A stretch of 64,000 nucleotides of DNA, taken from positions 1,178,001-1,242,000 of the forward strand of contig NZ_JANAVO010000001.1 in NCBI RefSeq assembly GCF_024213555.1, given 5' to 3'. Positions 36,676 through 46,051 of this stretch are shown here, piece by piece (positions within the stretch are counted from its first letter, which is position 1; each line of letters opens with the position of its first letter). The position numbers were made by a program, and so were the translations under genes. Source of the DNA: Allokutzneria sp. A3M-2-11 16 (GTDB taxonomy: Bacteria > Actinomycetota > Actinomycetes > Mycobacteriales > Pseudonocardiaceae). The notes under the pieces are model-generated. The model did no database searches and had not been told where the DNA came from. It saw only the letters and a program-made list of their open reading frames with translations.

Positions 36676-36896
36676 CGGACGAACAGCAGGCGCGGGGTGG
36701 CGAGAAGCCCTCGCGCAAGGGCTTCAGCGTGGTGGTGTTCCTGGTCGGCCTGGTCGCGGTGTGGGCGGCGGTCTACGGCTTCACCAAGGGCGAGGTCGTC
36801 GAGATCATCGCGCCGAACTGGCTGCTCGCCGGGGCCGCGGTGCTGGTGGGCTCGTTGATGCTGATCAACACGCTGCGGCCGCAGCGCAAACGCTGA
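36672..36896 (+). CDS. Small two-helix membrane protein in the pspC operon
   Basis: A 74-residue protein with a polar N-terminus (TDEQQARGGEKPSRKG), helix FSVVVFLVGLVAVWAAVYGF, a short charged loop, helix NWLLAGAAVLVGSLMLINTL, and a basic end RPQRKR. ATG overlaps the pspC stop as ATGA, so it is co-translated. No known family is recognised; it may be a subunit or modulator of the PspC-kinase module. Confidence 0.8.
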   Translation: MTDEQQARGGEKPSRKGFSVVVFLVGLVAVWAAVYGFTKGEVVEIIAPNWLLAGAAVLVGSLMLINTLRPQRKR

Positions 36897-36930
36897 CCGC
36901 TGGAAACAACCCGGGCACAAAGAGTGCGTG

Positions 36931-36966
36931 GTGCCGTCGGATGGGTGTACAACCCACCGGCGGCAC
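36931..36966 (+). terminator. Terminator after the pspC operon
   Basis: GTGCCG and CGG/TGGGT segments (36931-36946) pair with ACCCA-CCGG-CGGCAC (36952-36966) around a 5-nt loop with small bulges, followed by TTTC. It starts 34 nt past the preceding stop and lies before the lacI-type gene. Confidence 0.65.
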
Positions 36967-36998
36967 TTTCGCATAGGCTGCCCGAATTCGACCGCCCG

Positions 36999-38045
36999 AT
37001 GGGGGTGACGGAGCTGACCAGCACAACGCGTGGGAGCAGTCGACCGACGCTGGAGGACGTGGCCAACGCCGCGGGGGTCTCCAGGGCGACCGTCTCCAGG
37101 GTGATCAACTCCTCCCCCAAGGTGAGCCCCGAGGTGCGCGAGACCGTGCACGCCGCGGTGCGCAAGCTCGGCTACATCCCGAACCGGGCGGCGCGCACCC
37201 TGGTCACCCGCCGCACCGACGCCATCGCGCTGGTGCTCTCCGAGCCGGACAACAAGTTCTTCGCCGACCCGTACTTCGCCACCGTCGTCCGAGGCGCGGC
37301 CACCGAGCTGTCCAGTTTGGACGTCCAGTTGGTGCTGATGCTGGCCGACCAGGGCGAGGACAGCGGCCGCATCCTGCGCTTCCTCTCCGGCGGGCACGTC
37401 GACGGCGCGCTGGTGCTGGCCCCGCACCGGGACGACCCGCTGCCCGCGCAGATCGCGGAGCTACCGCTGCCGTCGGTCTTCGGCGGCAAGCCGTGGCTGC
37501 CGGAGTCCGAGGTGCACGCGGTGGACAACGACAACGTCGCGGGCGGCCGCGTGGCCACGGAGCACCTGCTCGGCCTGGGCAGGCGCACCGTGGTCAGCGT
37601 GCTCGGCCCGGCCGACGAGCAGTCCGCCCGGGACCGGCTCCAGGGCTGGCAGGAGGCGACCGGGGCGGACGCCGCGCGCACCGAGGCGTGGACGGCCCAG
37701 GGCGACTTCACCCAGGAGGGCGGTGAGCGCGCGATGCGGGAGCTGCTGGAGCGCGTGCCCGACCTGGACGCGGTCTTCGTGGCGAGCGACCTGATGGCAG
37801 TGGGCGCGCTGCACGCGCTGCGGGCCGCGGGCAAGCGGGTGCCGGAGGACGTCGCTGTGGTCGGCTTCGACGACCAGCCCACGATCGCGCCCTACACCGA
37901 TCCGCCGCTGACGTCGGTCAAGCAGGACTCGGCGGAGCAGATGCGCACGATGGTCCAGCGGCTGTTCCAGCTCCTCGGCGGAGCGGACCTGGCGCCCGGC
38001 CGCGAGGTGCTCCCTGTGGAGCTCGTCCGCCGCGGTTCCGCATAG
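36999..38045 (+). CDS. LacI-family transcriptional regulator
   Basis: About 348 residues. The DNA-binding domain is RPTLEDVANAAGVSRATVSR then VINSSPKVSPEVRETV and LGYIPNRAARTLVTRRTDAI with the hinge helix. The periplasmic-binding-like core includes DGALVLAPHR, FVASDLMAVGALHALRAAGK and VVGFDDQPTIAPYTDPPLTS, all family hallmarks. Effector is probably a sugar. No sugar transport or catabolic genes are adjacent, so its targets are elsewhere. ATG 36999 or GTG 37005 could be the start. Confidence 0.92.
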   Translation: MGVTELTSTTRGSSRPTLEDVANAAGVSRATVSRVINSSPKVSPEVRETVHAAVRKLGYIPNRAARTLVTRRTDAIALVLSEPDNKFFADPYFATVVRGAATELSSLDVQLVLMLADQGEDSGRILRFLSGGHVDGALVLAPHRDDPLPAQIAELPLPSVFGGKPWLPESEVHAVDNDNVAGGRVATEHLLGLGRRTVVSVLGPADEQSARDRLQGWQEATGADAARTEAWTAQGDFTQEGGERAMRELLERVPDLDAVFVASDLMAVGALHALRAAGKRVPEDVAVVGFDDQPTIAPYTDPPLTSVKQDSAEQMRTMVQRLFQLLGGADLAPGREVLPVELVRRGSA

Positions 38046-38115
38046 ATCAAATACTGCCTGACCTGGCCTTATGCCCCCTCTGGGACTAAAATGGACCTTG
38101 AGTCCAAGGGGGCGA

Positions 38116-38805
38116 ATGAACCGCGACATCCGCACTGTCGACGATGTGCTCAAGCTGCTGGACGACCTCACCGCGCCGGAGGCCGACTCCGCGTGGTGGG
38201 ACCGCTTCTACGAGGACCGGTCAAGGCCGGTGCCGTTCTTCGCGGCGAAGCCCGACGAGAACCTCGTCTCCTACCTCGACCGCGGCCTGATCAAGCCCGG
38301 CCGCGCGCTCGACCTGGGGTGCGGCCCCGGCCGCAACGCCGTTCACCTCGCCGAGGCGGGCTTCAGCGTGACCGCCGTGGACCTGTCCCCCTCGGCCGTC
38401 GCCTGGGGTGAGGAGCGGGCTCGCGAGGCGGGTGTCGAGGTCCGCTTCCACTGCGGCGACGCGCTTGCCCTCAGCGGCGAGTACGACCTGATCTACGACT
38501 CGGGCTGCTTCCACCACCTGGCGCCGCACCGCCGGATCAGCTACCTCAGCCTCCTCGACCGCGCGCTCGCGCCCGGCGGGCATTTCGGCCTCGCGTGCTT
38601 CGCGGTCGGCGGCGGCTCGGAGATCTCCGATGGCGAGTTCTACCGCGATCCCCGCGGACGGGGCGGCCTCGCCTACACACCGGAGTCCCTGCGCTGGATC
38701 TTCTCCCACCTGACCGAGGTGGAGCTGCGGCGCATGCGCGACGAGCCGCCGGAGTCCCCCCGTTTCGGGAAGTCCTTCCTCTGGGCGGCCCTGTTCCGCG
38801 CCTAG
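38116..38805 (+). CDS. SAM-dependent class I methyltransferase
   Basis: A 229-residue enzyme. Motif I is RALDLGCGPGRNAVHLAEAG, followed by FSVTAVDLSPSAVAWGEERA with the acidic ribose-binding residue. YDLIYDSGCFHHLAPHRRIS is motif II/III. The DSGCFHHL wording resembles tellurite-resistance TehB/thiopurine methyltransferase-like proteins, but the substrate is unknown. ATG 38116 follows AAGGGGG. A dyad CCTTG-AGTC-CAAGG (38096-38109) and GGACT/AGTCC arms overlap the ribosome-binding site and probably mark a repressor site. Confidence 0.88.
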   Translation: MNRDIRTVDDVLKLLDDLTAPEADSAWWDRFYEDRSRPVPFFAAKPDENLVSYLDRGLIKPGRALDLGCGPGRNAVHLAEAGFSVTAVDLSPSAVAWGEERAREAGVEVRFHCGDALALSGEYDLIYDSGCFHHLAPHRRISYLSLLDRALAPGGHFGLACFAVGGGSEISDGEFYRDPRGRGGLAYTPESLRWIFSHLTEVELRRMRDEPPESPRFGKSFLWAALFRA

Positions 38806-38836
38806 CGGGCGGACCCGGAGGCCCGCCCGCGGCTCG

Positions 38837-40417
<1,581 letters not shown>

Positions 40418-40558
40418 GTCGGGGATACCTCCTGGTCACGGACGCACGACGGGGCCTCCATCGTCTCAGCCCGCCCCCCGACCGGCCTAATCGGGCAGCG
40501 GCCGGTGTGACCGGAAGATCACCTGTTGGGGGTGCCGGGCGGGGCATACCGTGTGCCC

Positions 40559-42022
40559 ATGAGTGCCGACGACGCCATGACCGCCGTGACCCCAGTCCCG
40601 CGCCAGTTCTGGATCGCCGGGCGATCCGCCATGGGCACGGGCGTGACGGTGGTCCGGCACCCCTACGACGGCTCCGAGGTCGCGTCGGTCTCGGTACCGA
40701 GCGCGGAGCAGGTCGAGCGGGCCGTCTCCGCCGCCGTCGACGTCGCGGCCGCCTTCCGCGGCACCCCCGCGCACGAGCGGGCGGGCGCGCTGGAGCACGT
40801 GGCGAAGCGCCTCGTCGAGCGCACCGAGGAGATCGCCGAGGTGATCACCGCGGAGAACGGCAAACCGTTGCGGTGGGCGCGGTTGGAGGTCGCCCGCGCG
40901 GCCAACACGTTCCGCTTCGCGGCCGAGGAGGCCAGGCGCTTCACCGGTGAGCTGATGCGGCTGGACACCGATCCGGCGGCGGAGGGCCGGATGGCGATGG
41001 TGCGGCGCGTCCCGCGCGGGCCCGTGCTCGGCATCGCGCCGTTCAACTTCCCGCTGAACCTGGTGGCGCACAAGGTCGCCCCCGCGCTCGCCGTCGGCGC
41101 CCCGGTGATCGTCAAGCCCGCGCCGCGCACCCCGTTGACCGCACTGCTGCTCGGCGAGCTGCTGGCCGAGACCAGGCTGCCCGAGGGCGCGTTCTCGGTG
41201 CTGCCGATCGGCAACGAGGCCACGATGGAGCTGGTGCGCGACCCGCGGCTGCCCGTGGTGTCGTTCACCGGCTCCGGCCCGGTCGGCTGGTCGATCATGG
41301 ACGCCGCACCGCGCAAGCACGTGGTGCTGGAGCTCGGTGGGAACGGCGCGGCCGTGGTCTGCGGGGACTGGACCGACCTGGACTTCGCGGCGCGGCGGAT
41401 CGCGCTGTTCTCCAACTACCAGGCGGGCCAGTCCTGCATCGCGGTGCAGCGGGTGATCGTGGACCGCTCGATCGCCGACGACTTCACCGCCCGGCTGGTC
41501 GACGCGGTGCGCGAGCTGCGGACCGGCAACCCGCACGACCCCGAGGTGGAGGTCGGCCCGCTGGTCGACGAGGCCGCCGCGGAGCGCGTCGAGGAGTGGA
41601 TCAACGAGGCGACCTCGGCGGGCGCGAAGGTGCTCATCGGCGGTGAGCGCGAGGGCGCCACGGTGGCCCCCACCGTGCTCGTCGACGTGCCATCGGAGGC
41701 CAAGGTCTGGGCGGAGGAGATCTTCGGCCCGGTGCTCGCCGTGTCCGTGGTCGACGGCGTCGACGAGGCGTTCAAGCAGGTCAACGCATCCGCGTACGGC
41801 TTGCAGGCCGGAGTGTTCACCCGGGACGTGCAGGTGGCCTTCCGCGCCGCCGCGGAGCTGGAGGTGGGCGGCGTGATCATCGGCGATGTGCCGTCCTACC
41901 GCGCGGACCAGATGCCCTACGGCGGTGTGAAGTCCTCCGGTTTCGGCCGCGAGGGCGTGTCCTCGACGATGGAGGACTTCACCGAGGAGAAGGTCATGGT
42001 GCTCACCGGCATCCGGCTGTAG
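40559..42022 (+). CDS. Aldehyde dehydrogenase family protein
   Basis: A 487-residue NAD(P)-dependent aldehyde dehydrogenase. The family features are PRGPVLGIAPFNFPLNLVAH (cofactor loop), VVSFTGSGPVGW, LELGGNGAAVVCGD with the catalytic Glu, and NYQAGQSCIAVQRVIVDRSI with the catalytic Cys. EEIFGPVLAVSVVDGVDEAF and GGVKSSGFGREGV complete the fold. It resembles phosphorylating-glyceraldehyde/succinate-semialdehyde-like and Rv-type broad-range enzymes; the natural aldehyde is unknown. ATG 40559; GTG 40553 is an alternative. The gene is alone and ends at a convergent terminator. Confidence 0.92.
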   Translation: MSADDAMTAVTPVPRQFWIAGRSAMGTGVTVVRHPYDGSEVASVSVPSAEQVERAVSAAVDVAAAFRGTPAHERAGALEHVAKRLVERTEEIAEVITAENGKPLRWARLEVARAANTFRFAAEEARRFTGELMRLDTDPAAEGRMAMVRRVPRGPVLGIAPFNFPLNLVAHKVAPALAVGAPVIVKPAPRTPLTALLLGELLAETRLPEGAFSVLPIGNEATMELVRDPRLPVVSFTGSGPVGWSIMDAAPRKHVVLELGGNGAAVVCGDWTDLDFAARRIALFSNYQAGQSCIAVQRVIVDRSIADDFTARLVDAVRELRTGNPHDPEVEVGPLVDEAAAERVEEWINEATSAGAKVLIGGEREGATVAPTVLVDVPSEAKVWAEEIFGPVLAVSVVDGVDEAFKQVNASAYGLQAGVFTRDVQVAFRAAAELEVGGVIIGDVPSYRADQMPYGGVKSSGFGREGVSSTMEDFTEEKVMVLTGIRL

Positions 42023-42032
42023 CGAACGAGCG

Positions 42033-42065
42033 GATGGGCCGGGCGCGTCGCACGCCCGGCCCATC
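42033..42065. terminator. Bidirectional terminator between convergent genes
   Basis: GATGGGCCGGGCG (42033-42045) is perfectly complementary to CGCCCGGCCCATC (42053-42065), a 13-bp stem with a 7-nt loop, lying between the dehydrogenase stop (42022) and the secreted-protein stop (42070). Confidence 0.85.
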
Positions 42066-42069
42066 GCCG

Positions 42070-42333
42070 TCATTCCACGAGAAGGTGGAGCCAGTACACG
42101 TTCTCGGACTCGGTCCACACGCATTTCCAGTCCATGGCGAGTCCGAGTGCGATCTCCCCGGCCCCGTCGACCTGGCACGCGAAATGCTGCCACGGGAAAT
42201 ACGAGCGGTGTTTGATCCAATGCGGCGGCGCGGGAGCCTCCATACCGGCTGCGGTTTCGGCCGCCGCGGCGTGGCCGCCGATCAGCCCCATCGAGGCCGT
42301 CACCAGTGTCGCGGCGACAACCAGGTCACGCAT
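42070..42333 (-). CDS. Small secreted protein
   Basis: About 87 residues. A signal peptide, MRDLVVAATLVTASMGLIGG, ends HAAAA. The mature part is about 60 residues and rich in Trp and His (PPHWIKHRSYFPWQHFACQV), with two Cys (QHFACQV and MDWKCVW) that could form one disulfide. No family recognised. ATG 42333 is used; GTG 42342 is possible. It lies downstream of another secreted cysteine protein gene on the same strand, with 18 nt between stop and start. Confidence 0.65.
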   Translation of the reverse strand: MRDLVVAATLVTASMGLIGGHAAAAETAAGMEAPAPPHWIKHRSYFPWQHFACQVDGAGEIALGLAMDWKCVWTESENVYWLHLLVE

Positions 42334-42351
42334 TGCTCGCACAGCTCCCCC

Positions 42352-42798
42352 TCACGGCTGAATGCGGACGCAGGTCGGCTCCGGCATGTGCCCCTGCCAC
42401 GAGGTTCGACCGCACATGAACGACCCCGGCATGAAATCCATGTTGAGGAACCACTTGGTTCCGTGGATTCCGATCGAACAACCCGCGTTGCGGTCGGTCT
42501 TCTCCCAGTGCGCGCCGTCCGCGGTCCTGCCCCAGACGGCGATGGTCGCGTCGCAGATCTGCACCGGCCAGGCCGGTGCGTTGTGCGACTGGAGGAAACC
42601 GAACACGCTTTCGACACGCTTGCCCTGCGCCCGCACTTCCACGCAGTGCGTGCTGTAGTTGCCGGGACCGTTCGCCCAGCCGCAGTTCTGGTCATATCCC
42701 GCCGCGGACGGCGGAGCTTTCTCCGCCGCTGACGCCGGATTCGCGAGACCCGCCGACATGACGGCGGCCACCGCCAGCGCCTTCAGAACCTTCTTCAC
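42352..42798 (-). CDS. Secreted six-cysteine protein
   Basis: About 148 residues. GTG 42798 is preferred because GGGGG lies about 6 nt upstream; the ATG at 42810 is an in-frame alternative. The signal peptide KKVLKALAVAAVMSAGLANP ends ASA. The mature protein has six Cys (contexts QNCGW, THCVEV, QICDAT, AGCSIG, FMCGRT, PTCVRI), suggesting three disulfides, and aromatic/Gly-rich surroundings. No family recognised; such proteins can be inhibitors, lectin-like or surface-active. It probably shares a transcript with the 42070 gene. Confidence 0.7.
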   Translation of the reverse strand: MKKVLKALAVAAVMSAGLANPASAAEKAPPSAAGYDQNCGWANGPGNYSTHCVEVRAQGKRVESVFGFLQSHNAPAWPVQICDATIAVWGRTADGAHWEKTDRNAGCSIGIHGTKWFLNMDFMPGSFMCGRTSWQGHMPEPTCVRIQP

Positions 42799-42815
42799 GT
42801 GATCCCCCATTCCTG

Positions 42816-42831
42816 GGCGGAAAAATCCGCC
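42816..42831 (-). terminator. Small hairpin before the secreted-protein pair
   Basis: GGCGGA and TCCGCC (42816-42821/42826-42831) pair with a four-base loop (TTTT on the transcribed minus strand). It lies between the oxidase stop (42915) and the secreted-protein start, so it could separate the two transcripts or form part of the 5' leader. Confidence 0.4.
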
Positions 42832-42914
42832 TTGAAATGAAGTCTTTCCGGAACGCGACGCCGCGAGATCAGCCGAAGCGCCTACCCGCCCATCCGTCTA
42901 TCGGTGGACGCGGA

Positions 42915-44396
42915 TCACCGGGTGCGCAGGCCCTGGGCGAAGGCGAAGACCCCGTCCGGGTCGTAGGTGTTGGCGACCTGGCGCAGGCGGCTGAGGTTGT
43001 TGCCGTAGTACGCCTGCGGCCAGTCCCGCTGCGCCGGGTCGATGTAGTTCACGTACGCGCCCCGGCCGACCTGCTCGGCGATGTCCCGCTGCGCGTTGTC
43101 CACCTGCGAGGCCACCGAACGGAACTGGCCCGCCTCGGTGTCCGCGTAGACCTGCACCGTGGCCAGCGCGCCGCGGTGCGGGAACGCCGTCGCCGTTGCG
43201 TCCACTGTGGACACAGCGCCGCCGAGCGGGTCGAACAGCAGGTCCATGTCCGGGCGGTCGTTCACCAGCGCCGCAAGGCTTCCCGGCTCGTCCATCCGCT
43301 TCTCCAGCACGCGGGAGGACGCGACGAAGCCCGTCTTGCCTGAGCTCCCGGCGAAGTGCCGCATCGCGGAGAGGTAGTTCATCGTCTGCACGTTCCGGTT
43401 GGTGACGCGCGCCCCCGTACGCCGGGCGAGCTGGGTCAGCATCGTGTTCGCCCGCGCGGACGCGCCGACGTAGCACCCGCTCACCCTGGGCCTCGGCGGG
43501 CTGCCGCCCTCGATCACGCAGTTCGCCCACAGCTCGGTGGGGGCCTCGCCGATCCAGTCCTGCCAGGCCCCGAGCACCTCGGCCGAGGACCCCGCGGCGA
43601 ACTCCAGGTGGAACACGGTGAGCTGGCCCGGGGCCGCCTCGGTGCTGAACTCGAAGGACGTCACGATGCCGAAGTTGCCGCCGCCGCCACCGCGCAGCGC
43701 CCAGTGCAGGTCGGAGTCCCCGTCCGCGGACGCGGTGTGGTTGACCCCGTCCGCGGTGACGATCCGCGCCGACACCATGTGATCGGCGGTGAGGCCGAAC
43801 TTGCGGGTCAGCACGCCGAGGCCGCCGCCGAGCGCGAGCCCGGCGATGCCGACCGTCGGGCAGGTTCCCGCTGGCAGGCAACGGCCCTTGGCGGCCAGCG
43901 CCTCGTAGACGTCGGAGAGCCTGGCACCCGCGCCGACCTCCGCGGTCCCGTCGCCGCGGACCTCGACCGAGTTCACCGTGCGGAGATCGACCACCAGGGC
44001 GCGGTCGGGGCAGCTGTACCCGGCGTAGCTGTGCCCGCCGCTGCGCGCGGCGATCGGGATGTGCGAGCGGCGAGCCATCTCGATGCACGTCTGCACGTCC
44101 TCGACGCCGCGCACCTGGGCCACCGCCGAGGGCGAGGTCTTCGCCAGCGCGGTGTTGAACGGTCTCGCCGCGTCGTAGCCGGGCTGCCCCGGCTGCGCCA
44201 GCGTGCCCTTCAACCGCGACTTCAGGCCATCCCAGTCCGGCGGGACCGCGGTCGCGGTGCTCGGCGGAGCCGTCGTCGGCGTGGTCGCGGCCGTCGTTGT
44301 GGTCGCCGGTCCGCCGTCACCGCAGGCTGTCAACAGCGCGAACGCGCCGAACCCGCCCGCGGTGCGCAGAAAGTTCCGACGATCAACGGCAGACAC
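42915..44396 (-). CDS. FAD-linked oxidase with BBE domain, Tat-exported lipoprotein
   Basis: 493 residues from GTG 44396, which follows the excellent ribosome-binding site GGAGGTGATC. VDRRNFLRTAGGFGAFALLTAC combines a Tat motif and a lipobox Cys (LLTAC), so it should be folded before export and lipid-anchored outside. RSGGHSYAGYS carries the His and GTCPTVGIAGLALGGG the Cys for bicovalent FAD attachment, as in BBE-type oxidases. NNLSRLRQVANTYDPDGVFA and NYIDPAQRDWPQAYYG are the C-terminal BBE-type signature. Related enzymes oxidise sugars, alkaloids or antibiotic intermediates. The substrate here is unknown. Confidence 0.9.
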   Translation of the reverse strand: MSAVDRRNFLRTAGGFGAFALLTACGDGGPATTTTAATTPTTAPPSTATAVPPDWDGLKSRLKGTLAQPGQPGYDAARPFNTALAKTSPSAVAQVRGVEDVQTCIEMARRSHIPIAARSGGHSYAGYSCPDRALVVDLRTVNSVEVRGDGTAEVGAGARLSDVYEALAAKGRCLPAGTCPTVGIAGLALGGGLGVLTRKFGLTADHMVSARIVTADGVNHTASADGDSDLHWALRGGGGGNFGIVTSFEFSTEAAPGQLTVFHLEFAAGSSAEVLGAWQDWIGEAPTELWANCVIEGGSPPRPRVSGCYVGASARANTMLTQLARRTGARVTNRNVQTMNYLSAMRHFAGSSGKTGFVASSRVLEKRMDEPGSLAALVNDRPDMDLLFDPLGGAVSTVDATATAFPHRGALATVQVYADTEAGQFRSVASQVDNAQRDIAEQVGRGAYVNYIDPAQRDWPQAYYGNNLSRLRQVANTYDPDGVFAFAQGLRTR

Positions 44397-44476
44397 CCGG
44401 ATCACCTCCGAGAAAGCGGTCACCCGACCGCGAAACGAGAAGCGCCGACGAGAAGGTCGGCGTCAGGGCGAACTAT

Positions 44477-46051
44477 TCACCATCCGGAGGCCCGACGCAG
44501 TGCGCTGACCAACGCCGCGCCGAGGTATCCGTCCCGGAAAAGAGCGGCAAGGTGTCCGTCCGGCCGCACCAGCGCCGCGGAGCCCGGCGAAACGCGAAGA
44601 GCATCCGCGAGCGCGCCGTTGTCGTCGGCCTCCTCCAGGGACTGCACCTGCACCGGCGGACCGTCGACGGGCAGCCGGACCGGGGTGTTCAGCGTCAGCA
44701 GCGTGAAGACCGGACCGAACGTCGGCCGCAGCCTGCCACCCCCGGCCAGCGGCGCGTCCGGGCACAGCACGCCGGGCAACGGCGGCCGGGGCACTCCGGG
44801 TTCCCGGGGGAACGCGGCGACCTCGGTCGGCTGCGCGGGCGTGGTCAGCGGCGAGTCGAGGTAGTAGTAGGGCTCGGCGAGCTTGCCGGAGTCGATCCAG
44901 CTGCGCGCGCCGGGATCGTCGACGCTGCGCCGCAGCACGTCGTTGCGGTAGGCCCGATCGGCCGCCGTGCGGGGCACCAGGAAGCGCATGGTGTCGCCGG
45001 TGACGCGCAGATTTTCCTGAGCCGCCGCGCGCCGCTCCACGTTGTAGGAGTGCAGCAACGCGGGCCCGGCCCAGCCCTGCCGGTCGAAGGCGATCTTCCA
45101 GGCGGCGTTCTCCGCGTCCTGCGCGCCGGAGTTGAGCCCGCGCGCGCCGAACGGGCTCATCACGTGCGCGGCATCGCCCGCGAGCAGCACCCGGCCGACC
45201 CGCATCGTCGGCACGCAGCGCTGGTGGAACCGGTAGGCCGAGGCCCACACGATCTCGAAGTCCTTGTCCCCCACCACTTTCCGGATGCGCTCGGTCAACC
45301 CGCCGTTGGCGTCCTCCGTCGCGAGGTCGAACTCCTCCGGCACCTGCCAGTCGATCCGCCACACCCGGCCGGGCTGCGGGTGCACCAGCACCTGGCGGCC
45401 GGGGTTCCACTCCGGGTCGAAGAAGAAGCGGCGCTCCGGCGGCAGGTCGAGATCGGCCTTGATGTCGGCGATCAGGAACTTGTCCGGGAACGAGTGACCG
45501 CGGAAGGGCAGCCGCAACAGCCTGCGGACCGTGGAGTGCGGACCGTCCGCCGCGATGCAGTGCGTGCCGCGCACCGTGATCAGGCCGTCCGAGGCCGAGG
45601 TCCTGGAGACGGTGGCGGCGCGGACGGTCACGCCTTCCTCGTCCTGGTCCACCTCGACCACCTGGTGCCCGCAACGCAGGTCCACCAAGGGTTCCTCGGC
45701 CACCCGTTCCAGCAGCATCAGCTCCAGGTCGGGCTGCGGCAGGTTCACGAACGGCGGGAAGCCGCCGCCCTCCGGGTGCGGCAGCTCCAGCGTCAGCAGC
45801 TCGTGCTCGCGGTAGAAGGTGCGCCCCAGGTACCAGGTCACGCCCTCACGCGCGGCGCGCGCGCCGATGCCGATCCGCTCCAGCAGGTCGAGCACGTCGC
45901 GCTGGATGCAGATGGACCGGCTGCCCACCGGCGTGTGCTCCGGCAGCGCCTCCAGCACCACGCTCGGCACGCCCGCCCTGGCCAGCAGCAGCGCACCGAT
46001 GAGACCGACGGGGCCACCCCCGACGACGACTACCGGCTCGTCCTGGCTCAT
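44477..46051 (-). CDS. FAD-dependent aromatic monooxygenase (class A flavin hydroxylase)
   Basis: A 524-residue enzyme with all three flavin motifs: GxGxxG in VVVVGGGPVGLIGALLLARA, DG in HCIAADGPHSTVRRLLRLPF, and GD in LLAGDAAHVMSPFGARGLNS. The C-terminal part ends ALVRPDGHLAALFRDGYLG, like the thioredoxin-fold cap of phenol hydroxylase/MhpA-type enzymes. It probably hydroxylates an aromatic compound with NAD(P)H and oxygen. ATG 46051 overlaps the TGA of the MBL hydrolase gene (ATGA), so the two are translationally coupled and probably act in one degradation or modification step. Confidence 0.92.
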   Translation of the reverse strand: MSQDEPVVVVGGGPVGLIGALLLARAGVPSVVLEALPEHTPVGSRSICIQRDVLDLLERIGIGARAAREGVTWYLGRTFYREHELLTLELPHPEGGGFPPFVNLPQPDLELMLLERVAEEPLVDLRCGHQVVEVDQDEEGVTVRAATVSRTSASDGLITVRGTHCIAADGPHSTVRRLLRLPFRGHSFPDKFLIADIKADLDLPPERRFFFDPEWNPGRQVLVHPQPGRVWRIDWQVPEEFDLATEDANGGLTERIRKVVGDKDFEIVWASAYRFHQRCVPTMRVGRVLLAGDAAHVMSPFGARGLNSGAQDAENAAWKIAFDRQGWAGPALLHSYNVERRAAAQENLRVTGDTMRFLVPRTAADRAYRNDVLRRSVDDPGARSWIDSGKLAEPYYYLDSPLTTPAQPTEVAAFPREPGVPRPPLPGVLCPDAPLAGGGRLRPTFGPVFTLLTLNTPVRLPVDGPPVQVQSLEEADDNGALADALRVSPGSAALVRPDGHLAALFRDGYLGAALVSALRRASGW

